DNA from: Microbacterium sp. A20
Lineage (GTDB): Bacteria > Actinomycetota > Actinomycetes > Actinomycetales > Microbacteriaceae
Reading direction: 5' to 3'
DNA length: 64,000 bases
Assembly (NCBI RefSeq): GCF_004794515.1
Contig: NZ_SSDF01000080.1
Location: forward strand, 116,715-180,714
The notes below the pieces were generated by a model. The model did not search any database, was not told the origin of the DNA, and saw only the letters and a program-made list of their open reading frames with translations. The first letter of the stretch is position 1, and the number at the start of each line of letters is the position of its first letter. Below are positions 1-8,089 of the stretch, in pieces. The translations under genes and the position numbers were made by a program.

Positions 1-916
1 CGCGCAGCTTCGTGCGAACGACATCGTCGAGCACTTCTTCGTGACGACGACGCACCACTGGCTGCTCTTCTTCACCGACAAGGGTCGCGTCTATCGCGCC
101 AAGACCTATGAGGTGCCGGAGGCCGGGCGCGACGCCAAGGGCATGCACGTCGCGAACCTGCTGGCGCTGCAGCCGGACGAGAGCATCGCCCAGGTGCTCG
201 ACATCCGCGACTACGAGGTCGCCGAGTACCTGGTGCTGGCCACGCGAGAGGGCCTGGTCAAGAAGACCCGCCTCGAGGCGTACGACACCAACCGCCAGGG
301 CGGCGTCATCGCGATCCGTCTGAACGACGAGGACGAGCTGGTCAGTGCGCTCCTCGTGAACGCCGAGGACGACATCCTCCTCATCAGCCGTCGCGGCATG
401 TCGGTGCGCTTCGAGGCGACCGACGAGGCGCTGCGTCCGATGGGCCGTGCCACAGCCGGTGTGCGGGGCATGAAGTTCAAGATCGACGAGGACTGCCTGC
501 TGTCGGCGTCGGTCGCCGCCCCCGGGAAGTTCGTGTTCATCGTCACCGACGGCGGTTACGCGAAGCGCACCGCGGTCGAGGAATACCGGGTCCAGGGACG
601 CGGTGGAACAGGCATCAAGGTCGCCAAGCTGAACGATGATCGGGGCACTCTCGCGGGTGGTCTGATCGTCGCCGAGGACGACGAGGTCTTGGTGGTTCTC
701 TCCAGCGGCAAGGTGGTACGCTCTGCCGTGGCCGAGGTCCCTGCAAAGGGTCGAGACACCATGGGAGTGGTGTTCGCCCGGACGACGGAGGCCGACCGCA
801 TCCTCGCCATCGCCCGTAATGGCGAGCGTGGTCTCGCTGAAGACGAGGCGGATGCGGAGGATGCCGAGACCCAGGCACCTGAGACGACAGAGACCCCCGA
901 GGATACAGACGCATGA
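1..916 (+). CDS. gyrA: DNA gyrase subunit A, C-terminal part
   Basis: This is the 3' end of a gene that begins before the window; the reading frame is open from base 2. The visible 304 residues are the C-terminal beta-pinwheel domain of the gyrase A subunit, which wraps DNA around the enzyme during ATP-dependent negative supercoiling. The repeated blades (acidic strands alternating with GRG/GRD turns) and a GyrA-box-like [10 protein letters not shown] segment near positions 590-620 support this. The last ~30 residues are an acidic Glu/Asp/Thr-rich tail. The stop overlaps the next gene's start as ATGA. The breakage-reunion domain with the catalytic Tyr lies outside the window. Parallel ParC-type subunits share this fold, but the DUF3566/tRNA-Ile/tRNA-Ala context favours GyrA. 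Confidence 0.96.
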   Translation, partial: AQLRANDIVEHFFVTTTHHWLLFFTDKGRVYRAKTYEVPEAGRDAKGMHVANLLALQPDESIAQVLDIRDYEVAEYLVLATREGLVKKTRLEAYDTNRQGGVIAIRLNDEDELVSALLVNAEDDILLISRRGMSVRFEATDEALRPMGRATAGVRGMKFKIDEDCLLSASVAAPGKFVFIVTDGGYAKRTAVEEYRVQGRGGTGIKVAKLNDDRGTLAGGLIVAEDDEVLVVLSSGKVVRSAVAEVPAKGRDTMGVVFARTTEADRILAIARNGERGLAEDEADAEDAETQAPETTETPEDTDA

Positions 917-1317
917 GTACAGTGGCCGACAAGCTGGCGAAGAAGTCGACACGCAAGACCAGTGGCAAGCAGGTCCGCCTGCGTCTGGTCTACGTCGACT
1001 TCTGGTCGGCCGTGAAGCTCTCGTTCCTCGGAGCGGTCGCTCTCGCCGTGGTCACGATGGTGGCGTTCTTCCTGATCTTCCTGGTGCTCCAGGCGACCGG
1101 CATCATGAAGACGGCTGAGGGCTTCCTGCTCGGCATCACCGGCAACGAGTTCGTGCTGTCGGAGGTCGTGGGCCTGCCGCAGGTCATGGCGTTCGCCGCG
1201 GTCGTGGCGATCCTGAACCTGATCGTCTTCACGGTGCTCGGCGCCGTCGTCGCCGGAATCTACAACCTCGCGGTGAAGGTGACCGGCGGATTGCTCGTCG
1301 GTTTCATGTCGAACTGA
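913..1317 (+). CDS. DUF3566 membrane protein downstream of gyrA
   Basis: A 134-residue membrane protein starting inside the gyrA stop (ATGA), so it is probably co-transcribed and translationally coupled with gyrA. It has a basic N-terminus ([11 protein letters not shown]), then two hydrophobic segments, around residues 36-58 and 93-120. Between them lies a short extracytoplasmic stretch containing a GITGNEF motif. Size, topology and position match the DUF3566 family found after gyrA across Actinobacteria. The molecular function is unknown. A strong hairpin follows the gene. Confidence 0.9.
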   Translation: MSTVADKLAKKSTRKTSGKQVRLRLVYVDFWSAVKLSFLGAVALAVVTMVAFFLIFLVLQATGIMKTAEGFLLGITGNEFVLSEVVGLPQVMAFAAVVAILNLIVFTVLGAVVAGIYNLAVKVTGGLLVGFMSN

Positions 1318-1341
1318 TCCTCGGTCTTCGAACCGGATTCA

Positions 1342-1373
1342 CGAAGGGCGGATGCTGCGGCATCCGCCCTTCG
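1342..1373. terminator. bidirectional terminator hairpin after the gyrA operon
   Basis: Perfect 13-bp inverted repeat (CGAAGGGCGGATG / CATCCGCCCTTCG) with a 6-base loop at 1355-1360. It sits between the convergent DUF3566 and VIT-family genes and can serve both strands. Confidence 0.85.
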
Positions 1374-1394
1374 TCGTCCTTCGGGAGCCTCGGA

Positions 1395-2105
1395 TCAGAC
1401 GACGCCGGTCGTTCCGAGGAGCGTGCCGATCAGCCAGGTCGCGGCGAGAGCGAGCGCCCCGCCGATGACCAGCCGGATCGATGCCCGCAGCGGGGGTGAT
1501 CCGCCGATCCTGGCAGACACCGCGCCGGTGATCGCGAGGGCGATGAGCACGGCGACGAAGGTGACCGGAACACGCCATTCCGGCGGTGGCAGCAGGATGG
1601 CGAGCAGCGGGAGCAGCGCGCCGAGGGTGAAGGCGACCGCCGAGGAGATCGCCGCGTGCCACGGATTGACCAGGTCGTTCTGGTCGATGCCCAGCTCGAC
1701 CTCCAGGTGGGCGGAGAGCGCATCGTGTGCGGTGAGCTCCTCGGCGACCCGACGCGCCGTCTCCTCGGAGAGGCCGCGGTCGCGATAGAGCCCGGTGAGT
1801 TCGGCGAGTTCCGCGGTCGGCATCGTGCGCAGCTCTTCCCTCTCCTTCGCGATCAGAGCGCGTTCGCTGTCGCGCTGGCTGCTCACCGACACGTACTCAC
1901 CGAGCGCCATCGAGATCGCCCCGCCGACGAGTCCGGCGATCCCCGCGGTGAGGAGTGCCGCGTTGTCGGTCGTCGCGCCCGCCACGCCCACGACGAGCGA
2001 GGCGACCGAGACGATTCCGTCATTCGCGCCGAGCACTCCTGCGCGCAACCAGTTCAGTCGCTGGCCGAGACCTGCGACGTGAGGTTCTCCTTCGTGGGCT
2101 GTCAT
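1395..2105 (-). CDS. VIT1/CCC1-family transporter
   Basis: A 236-residue membrane protein of the VIT1/CCC1 family, whose members move Fe2+ or Mn2+ across membranes. The N-terminal part has the family signature GANDGIVSVASLVVGVAGA in the first membrane helix and an ISMALGEYVSVSSQRD motif in the second. A charged cytosolic insert (ERALIAKEREELR and beyond) follows, then a C-terminal membrane bundle. I chose ATG 2105 (MTAHEGEP) over an upstream in-frame start at 2267, because the extra 54 residues do not look like the family and would run into the divergent kinase gene. The metal specificity cannot be read from the sequence. Confidence 0.9.
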   Translation of the reverse strand: MTAHEGEPHVAGLGQRLNWLRAGVLGANDGIVSVASLVVGVAGATTDNAALLTAGIAGLVGGAISMALGEYVSVSSQRDSERALIAKEREELRTMPTAELAELTGLYRDRGLSEETARRVAEELTAHDALSAHLEVELGIDQNDLVNPWHAAISSAVAFTLGALLPLLAILLPPPEWRVPVTFVAVLIALAITGAVSARIGGSPPLRASIRLVIGGALALAATWLIGTLLGTTGVV

Positions 2106-2233
2106 GCAGCCAGTGAACCAGACCGTGCGTTCGATAGGGGCGGAAAGCACCCGCGTTCGGTTACGGAAAACCCGAAGCACAGTGTCCGGTTGACTCGGTG
2201 TCGTGCGTGTCGGCCCCGCCGTACCTTGGAACC

Positions 2234-3523
2234 ATGACCACTCAGACTGCGACCCCGGCTCCCGCAACGGCGGTGAAGCCGCCGTTGCGCATCTTCCTCA
2301 CGATCCTGCATCTCGCAGGCGTCGGCGCGCTCGGCGGCGCCATCTTCGGCATGCTCGGCGGGCTTCTCGGCACCGGACTCGGACTCCTCTTCGTCGCCGG
2401 CATCGGCCTCGTGCTCCTCGTCGGCCTCGTGTACGCCCTGTACGGGCTCGGCTGGTTCGAGGTCGCCCGTGTCGGCGCCCTCTACCGCGCGCCCATCAGT
2501 CCTTTGCGACCGCAGCGGCGTGATCGCCCCGGATTCGGCGGCTGGCTGCGCTCCCTCGGACGCCAGGCGATCGACCCCCGCATGTGGCGCGCGGTCGCGA
2601 ACTTCGCGATCTCGGCCGTGCTCGGCTTCATCGTGCTGCGGCTCGCCTGGAGCCTCGTATGGTCGATCATCATCTCCTTCGCCCCGCTCACGGCAGCGGA
2701 CACGGTGATGGGACCCTTCGGCGGCGGAGGCATCCCCGTCGCCTGGGCGCCGCTGGTCGGCATCCTCGGCATCGCGGCCTCGGTGGTCGGGATGATCGGG
2801 CTGGCCCTGCTGCACCGCACGCTCTCTCTCGCGATCGTGGTCCGCAGCAAGGAGACGGAGCTCACCGAACGCGTCCGCACCTCGACCGCACAGCGGGAGG
2901 GAGCGGTGCGTGCCGCCGACGTGGAGCGCACGCGCATCGAGCGCGACCTGCATGACGGCGTGCAGCCGCGGCTCGTCTCGGTCGGTATGACGCTCGGGCT
3001 CGCGCAGCAGAAGATCGACAGCGACCCGGAGACCGCGAAGGAACTCATCAACGAGGCGCACACCTCCACCAAGGCGGCCATCACCGAACTGCGGCAGCTC
3101 GCCCGCGGCATCCACGCCTCCGTGCTCGACGACCGCGGCCTCGACGCGGCGCTGTCGGCACTCGCCGGCCGGTCGCACATCCCCGTGCACCTCGATGTGC
3201 GCATGGACCCTTCGACAGGCTCAGGGACCCAGCGGCCTGGAAGAGAGGCCGAGGCGGCCGTGTACTTCTCGATCGCCGAGTCCCTGACCAACGCCGCGAA
3301 GCACTCCCGGGCCAGCGAGGCCCGCGTCATCGTGCGGCTCCGCGAGGGGAACACCCTCTGGGCGCGGGTGGAGGACAACGGCATCGGCGGCGCGCAGGTG
3401 CAGCCCGGTGGTGGCCTCGACGGCATCGCGAACCGGATCCTCGCCGCGGGTGGAACGTTCCGCCTCGACAGTCCGCAGGGCGGACCGACCAGCCTGGAGG
3501 TGAACGTACCGTGCGCATCCTGA
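2234..3523 (+). CDS. sensor histidine kinase (NarL/LiaS type)
   Basis: A 429-residue sensor kinase. The N-terminal half has about four membrane segments (around 20-45, 48-72, 122-150 and 170-195). A HisKA_3 dimerisation segment follows with the phospho-acceptor His240 in ERDLHDGVQ, then a HATPase_c domain with an N-box (ESLTNAAKHS) and a G-box (DNGIGG). It should phosphorylate the overlapping downstream regulator. The upstream frame to 2198 is ignored: ATG 2234 follows TACCTT (2222-2227) by 6 bases, which suggests leaderless transcription. An odd segment at residues 325-335 (DPSTGSGTQRP) is encoded by a REP-like element inserted between the dimerisation and ATPase domains. The stimulus is unknown; the LiaSR-like gene set suggests envelope stress. 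Confidence 0.93.
   Translation: MTTQTATPAPATAVKPPLRIFLTILHLAGVGALGGAIFGMLGGLLGTGLGLLFVAGIGLVLLVGLVYALYGLGWFEVARVGALYRAPISPLRPQRRDRPGFGGWLRSLGRQAIDPRMWRAVANFAISAVLGFIVLRLAWSLVWSIIISFAPLTAADTVMGPFGGGGIPVAWAPLVGILGIAASVVGMIGLALLHRTLSLAIVVRSKETELTERVRTSTAQREGAVRAADVERTRIERDLHDGVQPRLVSVGMTLGLAQQKIDSDPETAKELINEAHTSTKAAITELRQLARGIHASVLDDRGLDAALSALAGRSHIPVHLDVRMDPSTGSGTQRPGREAEAAVYFSIAESLTNAAKHSRASEARVIVRLREGNTLWARVEDNGIGGAQVQPGGGLDGIANRILAAGGTFRLDSPQGGPTSLEVNVPCAS
3208..3226. repeat. REP-like element inside a kinase gene
   Basis: CCCTTCGACAGGCTCAGGG, embedded in frame in the histidine kinase gene. From memory, this short imperfectly palindromic sequence is a frequent dispersed intergenic repeat in high-GC bacterial genomes. 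I noticed no other copy in this window. Confidence 0.6.
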
Positions 3524-4200
3524 TCTGCGAGGACTCGGTCCTGCTGCGAGAGGGTCTCGTCCGTCTGCTCGAGGACGCCGGCCACGAGGTGGTCGCCGCT
3601 CTCCCCGACATCGAGGGTCTCGACCAGGCGGTCGCCACCACGGCGCCCGACCTGTGCATCCTGGATGTCCGGCTGCCTCCCACGTTCACGGATGAGGGCA
3701 TCCGCGCCGCGCTCGGACTGCGGTCCACGCATCCGTCGCTCGCCATCCTCGTGCTCTCGCAGTATGTGGAGGAGCGCTACGCCTCCGATCTGATAGCGGC
3801 GCAGGGCGGTCCGCTCGGATACCTGCTCAAGGATCGGGTCGCCGACGTCTCGGAGTTCCTGGCTTCGGTGCAGCGCATCTCCGAGGGGGCCACGGTGCTC
3901 GACCCCGAAGTGGTGGCGCAGCTGCTGACGCGGCGCAACCGCGACGACAGGATGATGCGTCTCACGGAACGGGAGCGCACCGTGCTCGCGCTGATCGCGG
4001 AGGGCAAATCGAATCAGGCGATCGCCGGCCTCCTCTTCCTCTCGGAGGCCAGTGTCGAAAAGCACATCACCTCCATCTTCCAGAAGCTGGGCTTCGAGCA
4101 GGACGAGTCGGGCAACCGCCGCGTGCTCGCCGCCCTCGCCCACATCGAGAACACCGGTGGCCCGACGCCGCCGACCGGCCAGACAGGAGTGGCACGATGA
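3511..4200 (+). CDS. LuxR/NarL-type response regulator
   Basis: A 229-residue response regulator with a receiver domain (acidic pocket E7/D8, phospho-acceptor Asp52 in LDVRLPP, Lys in YLLKDR) and a C-terminal GerE/LuxR helix-turn-helix (LTERERTVLALIAEGKSNQAIA, then SVEKHITSIF). The GTG start lies 13 bases inside the kinase gene, after the RBS-like GGAGG at 3496-3500, so the two are translationally coupled. It is presumably phosphorylated by that kinase and may control its own operon, which ends with the DUF4097 gene. The target genes cannot be deduced. Confidence 0.94.
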   Translation: MRILICEDSVLLREGLVRLLEDAGHEVVAALPDIEGLDQAVATTAPDLCILDVRLPPTFTDEGIRAALGLRSTHPSLAILVLSQYVEERYASDLIAAQGGPLGYLLKDRVADVSEFLASVQRISEGATVLDPEVVAQLLTRRNRDDRMMRLTERERTVLALIAEGKSNQAIAGLLFLSEASVEKHITSIFQKLGFEQDESGNRRVLAALAHIENTGGPTPPTGQTGVAR

Positions 4201-5165
4201 CCACCGACAACAACGGCGCCGCGGGCGAGCACACCCCGCTCACCCCGCCGCCCGCTTCTCCCCCGCCCGCTTCCGCGCCCCAGATGCCGACCCCGCCGGC
4301 ACCCCCGGCGCCGACCCCGCAATCGGCTCCGACCGCACCCCCGCCCGGGGCCTCGGGCGGTCGCTCCTCGGGAACCACCGCGGTCATGGTCATCACGGCC
4401 GTGGTCGGCGGCATCGCCCTGCTCGGCTCCGGGGGAACCGCCGCCGCGGCCGCCGCCGGGAACATCATCTCGTCGAGCCGACCCGACTCGGTGCAGACCG
4501 TGGGCGTGGATGGCATCGAGGGGATCGACGTCGACGCCGACGCCAGCAGCATGCGCGTCGAGTTCGGCGATGTCGAGGAGGCGCAGCTCTCCATCACCAA
4601 CGGCCGCGGCACCGCGTGGACTTTCGACCGCGACGGTGACGAACTGATCGTCCGGAGCCCTGACGGCGTGTTCGGCTGGTGGTTCGGCAACTGGTTCGGC
4701 GATGAGGAGATCGCCGTGCTCACCCTGCCGGAGAGCCTGCGCGGTGACGCGCTGGACGCCGACCTCGATCTGGACGCCGGCAGCTTGGATGTGGTGGGCG
4801 ACTACGGAGTGCTCGACGTCCGGGTCAACGCCGGCGCCCTCGATGTCGAAGGATCGGCCGTCGAGCTCGACGCGGAGATGAACGCCGGTCGCGCCGACAT
4901 CCTCCTCGACGGGGTCACCCGCGCCGACCTCGGCGTCTCCGCCGGCGACCTCACGGTCGAGCTGACCGGTACGGCGCCGACGCAGACCACGGTCGATGTG
5001 AGCGCCGGCACGCTCGATCTGACGGTGCCCGATGTCGAATACGCGATCACTCAGAACGTCAGCGCCGGCACCCTGAACGCCAAGGTCGACGAGGCCTCGA
5101 GCGCGCGGAGGACCATCGACGTGTCGCTCTCCGCGGGCACGGCGACCATCCGCCCAGGCCGCTGA
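4197..5165 (+). CDS. DUF4097-like membrane-anchored protein
   Basis: A 322-residue protein that starts in the regulator's stop (ATGA). The first ~60 residues are Pro/Ala-rich and cytoplasmic. One membrane segment follows (about 62-90, with an Ala-rich run), then an exported domain of repeated short beta-strands of the type VNAGALDVEG / VSAGDLTVEL / VSAGTLNAKV. This is the right-handed beta-solenoid pattern of DUF4097/toast-rack proteins. LiaG of the Bacillus lia operon also carries DUF4097. Together with the kinase and regulator this makes a LiaSR-like envelope-stress unit; the specific role is inferred. A terminator follows. Confidence 0.85.
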   Translation: MTTDNNGAAGEHTPLTPPPASPPPASAPQMPTPPAPPAPTPQSAPTAPPPGASGGRSSGTTAVMVITAVVGGIALLGSGGTAAAAAAGNIISSSRPDSVQTVGVDGIEGIDVDADASSMRVEFGDVEEAQLSITNGRGTAWTFDRDGDELIVRSPDGVFGWWFGNWFGDEEIAVLTLPESLRGDALDADLDLDAGSLDVVGDYGVLDVRVNAGALDVEGSAVELDAEMNAGRADILLDGVTRADLGVSAGDLTVELTGTAPTQTTVDVSAGTLDLTVPDVEYAITQNVSAGTLNAKVDEASSARRTIDVSLSAGTATIRPGR

Positions 5166-5172
5166 ACGTCGT

Positions 5173-5206
5173 CGAGGGGGAGGACTCTCCCGGGTCCTCC
5201 CCCTCG
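5173..5206 (+). terminator. terminator after the LiaSR-like operon
   Basis: 13-bp perfect stem (CGAGGGGGAGGAC / GTCCTCCCCCTCG, 5173-5185 and 5194-5206) with an 8-base loop, followed by ATTCGGATTTT. It lies 7 bases after the DUF4097 stop and before tRNA-Ile. Confidence 0.85.
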
Positions 5207-5250
5207 ATTCGGATTTTCCGTGTTTCTCCGGTAAAGTCTTGGAGGTTGAC

Positions 5251-5324
5251 GGGGCTATAGCTCAGGCGGTTAGAGCGCTTCACTGATAATGAAGAGGTCC
5301 CAGGTTCAAGTCCTGGTAGCCCCA
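5251..5324 (+). tRNA. tRNA-Ile (GAT)
   Basis: A 74-nt cloverleaf. The acceptor GGGGCTA pairs with TAGCCCC, the anticodon stem is CTTCA/TGAAG with loop CTGATAA (anticodon GAT, 5285-5287), and the T-loop is GTTCAAG. The discriminator base is A5324 and the 3' CCA is not encoded. A TAAAGT -10-like element lies at 5232-5237. It is paired with tRNA-Ala just downstream, as is usual after gyrA in Actinobacteria. Confidence 0.97.
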
Positions 5325-5350
5325 CCCTTTAACTCAAGAAATTCCCTCAC

Positions 5351-5423
5351 GGGGCCTTAGCTCAGTTGGTAGAGCGCCTGCTTTGCAAGCAGGATGTCAG
5401 GAGTTCGAATCTCCTAGGCTCCA
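5351..5423 (+). tRNA. tRNA-Ala (TGC)
   Basis: A 73-nt cloverleaf. The acceptor GGGGCCT pairs with AGGCTCC (one G-T), the anticodon stem is CCTGC/GCAGG with loop TTTGCAA (anticodon TGC, 5384-5386), and the T-loop is GTTCGAA. The discriminator is A5423 and CCA is not encoded. It lies 26 bases after tRNA-Ile, probably in one transcript, with a terminator right after it. Confidence 0.97.
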
Positions 5424-5432
5424 CAGGATCGA

Positions 5433-5463
5433 GAAGCCCCTGGCACCTGCCGGGGGCTTCTTT
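5433..5463 (+). terminator. terminator after the tRNA pair
   Basis: Stem GAAGCCCCTGG / CCGGGGGCTTC (5433-5443 and 5450-5460, one G-T pair), 6-base loop, followed by TTT: a Rho-independent type terminator. Confidence 0.85.
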
Positions 5464-5518
5464 CATTGGTCGGTGTCCGTTGCTTTTGCGGCTTCGCGGC
5501 GGTGTTGCTCACCGCAGA

Positions 5519-6277
5519 TCACGAATCCCTCGGCGACCGCAGCTCCAGGTACTGCGCGATGCCATCGAGCAGGCGCTGCAGGCCGAAGTCGAACTCATCG
5601 AACGTGTCGTCGAGAAGCACACCGGCGTCGAGGACTCCGCGAAGATTCGGGAATCTCTCGACGGTGACGAGTCGACCGAGCAACTCAGCCTCGGATGAAA
5701 CGACCGCCGCGACCTGCTCTCCCGCCTGATCTGCACGAGCGGCGTAGCCGCGCTCGACGAGAGCGCGGAACCGCGCGTGGCCGCTGATCTGCAGCACGAG
5801 GGCGAGCCGCTCTTCATGAGAGAGCGCGGTGTGTGCGAGCACACCGAGCGCGGCGTCGATCCATGTGAAGTTGTTCGGAGTGGTGGCTATGCCCGAGATC
5901 GCGATATCGAGCATCCACGGGTGCCGACGGTAGACATCGGCGGATGCTCGCGCGTACGCTTCGAGCCCGTCGCGCCATCCCCTCGCGTCCGAGATCGAGG
6001 ACGGTGGGAGGCCCATGCCTCGTTCCTGGAGCAGGAGCACGAGTGCGTCCTTGGAGCCCACGTACCGATAGAGGGACATCGCCGTGAGTCCCAGGGATTG
6101 AGCGAGCGCCGGCATCGTCACGGATTCGAGGCCGGTATCGTCGGCGATCGCCACTGCCGCGTCCAGGACCTGTTCCAGGCTGAACTCGCGCTTCGGTCCG
6201 CGCTGCGGCGGACGTACAGCGCCCCACGCCAACGCGATATGCGGAGGTACGACCGTGCTCGCTGCCTCTTCGGTCAC
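5519..6277 (-). CDS. TetR/AcrR-family regulator
   Basis: A 252-residue TetR-type repressor. The N-terminal helix-turn-helix spans roughly residues 30-76 (FSLEQVLDAAVAIADD, then MPALAQSLGLTAMSLYRYVG). A helical ligand-binding and dimerisation domain of the TetR_C class follows. It lies 82 bases downstream of the SDR gene on the same strand, so the two probably share a transcript. The 33-bp perfect inverted repeat before the SDR gene is the likely operator, giving autoregulation together with the reductase. The ligand is unknown, presumably a substrate or product of the reductase. Confidence 0.9.
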   Translation of the reverse strand: MTEEAASTVVPPHIALAWGAVRPPQRGPKREFSLEQVLDAAVAIADDTGLESVTMPALAQSLGLTAMSLYRYVGSKDALVLLLQERGMGLPPSSISDARGWRDGLEAYARASADVYRRHPWMLDIAISGIATTPNNFTWIDAALGVLAHTALSHEERLALVLQISGHARFRALVERGYAARADQAGEQVAAVVSSEAELLGRLVTVERFPNLRGVLDAGVLLDDTFDEFDFGLQRLLDGIAQYLELRSPRDS

Positions 6278-6359
6278 TCGCCGATTCCTTCCGGTCGCTT
6301 TCGATCGGCTTTCGCCCTGCGGGCCGGTGCGGAGCCGGCACGTGCCGTCCCGTGTGGGT

Positions 6360-7115
6360 TCATGCGACCGACCAGCCGCCGTCCGATGGCAGGATCACCC
6401 CGTTGATGTTCATCGCGGCGCTGCTCGCAAGCCACGCTACCGTCTCGGCGATCTGCTCGGCGCTCGCGGGCGGGGACATCGTGGCCTGCAGGACGGGAGC
6501 GGTTCGCGCGGCGCCGTACTCCGACCGCCACGAGACGTCGAGCGCTGTGGCGACCGCTCCGGGAGCGACAGCATTCGTGCGGATACCCAGCGGCCCGTAC
6601 ATGAAGGCGCTGCTCTTGGTCAGTCCGGCAACGGCGTGCTTGGACGCGGTGTAAGCGGCACCACCCACGGATCCGCGAAAGGTCGCTTCGGACGCGATGT
6701 TGACGATCGCTCCCGCTCCTTGCGCGCGCATGAGGGGAACGACCGCCCGCGTGGCGCGGAGGACGGCGGTCACATTGATGTCGAACACCCGCTGCCAGGT
6801 GGCGTCGACCTCATCTGCAGGCAGCACGCCGTCCATGACACCGGCGATGTTGGCGAGGATGTCGACACGACCGCCGGCGGCGTCGACGAGATCGCGAATG
6901 GTCGACTCCTCCGTCACGTCTCCGACGATCACACGCAGATCCCTCCCGCGCAGGCTGCTCTCGAGTTCCTGCAAGCGTTCGGAGGAGATATCCGAAGCGA
7001 TCACGGTGGCACCCTCCCCCGCGAGAATCTGCGCAGTGGCACGTCCGATACCCGAACCTGCCCCGGTGACGATGGCCGTGTGACCGTGGAAACGCGGCGT
7101 CGATAAAGATGACAT
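6360..7115 (-). CDS. short-chain dehydrogenase/reductase
   Basis: A 251-residue classical SDR, an NAD(P)H-dependent oxidoreductase of unknown substrate. The Rossmann motif TGAGSGIG is at 17-24, an NNAG-like NIAG at 89-92 and a DV at 66-67. The catalytic tetrad is Asn114, Ser142, Tyr155 and Lys159 (YTASK), and the C-terminal NINGVILPSDGGW is typical. I chose ATG 7115 (AGGGAG ribosome binding site 9 bases upstream) over a longer frame to 7208, because the extra residues would cover the operator. It is paired with the TetR gene downstream and probably repressed by it. Confidence 0.92.
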   Translation of the reverse strand: MSSLSTPRFHGHTAIVTGAGSGIGRATAQILAGEGATVIASDISSERLQELESSLRGRDLRVIVGDVTEESTIRDLVDAAGGRVDILANIAGVMDGVLPADEVDATWQRVFDINVTAVLRATRAVVPLMRAQGAGAIVNIASEATFRGSVGGAAYTASKHAVAGLTKSSAFMYGPLGIRTNAVAPGAVATALDVSWRSEYGAARTAPVLQATMSPPASAEQIAETVAWLASSAAMNINGVILPSDGGWSVA

Positions 7116-7141
7116 GGATGATGCTCCCTGGATTCGATAAC

Positions 7142-7174
7142 TAGTAGTCACATAAACTGTATATGTGACTACTA
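7142..7174. promoter_or_regulatory. 33-bp perfect inverted repeat, probable TetR operator
   Basis: Arms TAGTAGTCACATA and TATGTGACTACTA (13 bp, perfect) around the 7-base spacer AACTGTA. It lies 27 bases upstream of the SDR start in a locally AT-rich stretch that should also hold the SDR promoter on the minus strand. The length and symmetry suit a TetR dimer, or two dimers, encoded by the cassette's own regulator. Confidence 0.8.
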
Positions 7175-7253
7175 ATAAATCAAGCCCTGGTTTGCGGGCG
7201 ATCAGCAAGACCGGGCGCGCGAGCGCGGGGCGGCGTCCAATCCACCTGGTACC

Positions 7254-7628
7254 TCACTCGACCGGACGCAGGTCGCGCAGGATCGTCGCGTGCCGGACGA
7301 GGAAGGTGCGCTCGTCGAGCTTCTTGCGCCGGAGCCAACCGGTCACCTCGGCGTTGTGCTTGCTGGCGTTGCAAGAGGCGCAGGCCGGGACGACGTTCTC
7401 GATCGTGTAGCGGCCACCGCGCGAGATGGGCTGGATGCAGTCGCGCTGCAACGCAGCCCCCTCACCGCCGCAGTAGGCGCATCCGCCCCAGGCATCCATG
7501 AGGTCATGCCATTGTGCGTCGGTGAGGTCGTTGTCGACGCGTGCGAGCCGATTCTTCCGCCGCTTGGCATAGCGGGCTCGGGTCGCCGGCGACGCGTTGG
7601 CGGACGAGACCTTGCGGGGGCGGCGCAT
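7254..7628 (-). CDS. HNH-fold protein with altered catalytic His
   Basis: A 124-residue protein with a basic N-terminus (about 1-32) and an HNH domain. The zinc-binding Cys pairs are visible (CAYC near 50-53 and CASC near 83-86), and RGGRYTIENVVPACASCNASK matches the second half of the motif. The usual DHxxP catalytic His is replaced by Cys here (RDCIQP), so nuclease activity is uncertain. The start ATG 7628 sits 6 bases after TAACAT (minus strand, 7640-7635), a likely leaderless promoter. No restriction or phage genes adjoin it. Single-gene HNH proteins of this size are common in the family, usually without known function. Confidence 0.82.
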   Translation of the reverse strand: MRRPRKVSSANASPATRARYAKRRKNRLARVDNDLTDAQWHDLMDAWGGCAYCGGEGAALQRDCIQPISRGGRYTIENVVPACASCNASKHNAEVTGWLRRKKLDERTFLVRHATILRDLRPVE

Positions 7629-7657
7629 GCGCTGATGTTACCGCGGTGGAAGAGGGC

Positions 7658-8089
7658 TCAGCGCCCGCCGCCGCGGAACTTCGCGAAGAAGCGGTCAGCC
7701 TCCGTGCGCTGTTCTGCGACGGATGTCACGGTCGCCGGATCCACGGGGGTGAATGTGAAGACGCGGTCCAGTGGACCTGCGGGTCCGAGCCGGTATGCGC
7801 TCAGACCACCACCCTGATCGCGCGCCATGCCGCTGGGCCAGACGTCGGCCTGTGCACCGGCGACCCCCAACCGCCACCCGCGCGGGTCGAGCTCTTCGCG
7901 CACCAGGCACAGCGCCTCGAAGGCGTCGTTCGCCTGCCGCTCTACAGCGCCGAGCTCTGGGGAGTTGACGACCACCACCCACTGCCAGTCGTCGGTCTGC
8001 CACCAGCTGACCCGCACCTCGTGGATGAGACCTCCGTGACTCGCGGCGATCTTCTGGGGACTCTGCGGCTGAATCGGCACGTCGTCCAT
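7658..8089 (-). CDS. conserved hypothetical protein coupled to M24 peptidase
   Basis: A 143-residue soluble protein of unknown function. Its start overlaps the stop of the upstream peptidase gene by one base (TGATG), so it is translationally coupled. It is rich in Trp in its first third (SWWQTDDWQW) and contains LVREELDPRGWRLGVAGAQ and a C-terminal basic FFAKFRGGGR. There is no signal peptide or membrane helix. I do not recognise a catalytic motif. The coupling implies a role connected with the M24 protein, or a housekeeping accessory role. Confidence 0.75.
   Translation of the reverse strand: MDDVPIQPQSPQKIAASHGGLIHEVRVSWWQTDDWQWVVVVNSPELGAVERQANDAFEALCLVREELDPRGWRLGVAGAQADVWPSGMARDQGGGLSAYRLGPAGPLDRVFTFTPVDPATVTSVAEQRTEADRFFAKFRGGGR

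Noticed and set aside
2482..4143. A 553-residue frame on the minus strand over the first two-component system
   Set aside because: Shadow of the kinase and regulator genes, which have clear motifs and coupled starts.
5251..5423. tRNA genes as integration site for a mobile element
   Set aside because: No integrase, no direct repeat of a tRNA end and no phage genes are found downstream.
5366..5698. A 110-residue frame beginning within tRNA-Ala
   Set aside because: It overlaps the tRNA and terminator and lies opposite the TetR gene; no support.
7254..7628. Homing endonuclease or restriction enzyme
   Set aside because: No intron, intein, methyltransferase or other restriction gene is near, and the catalytic His is missing.
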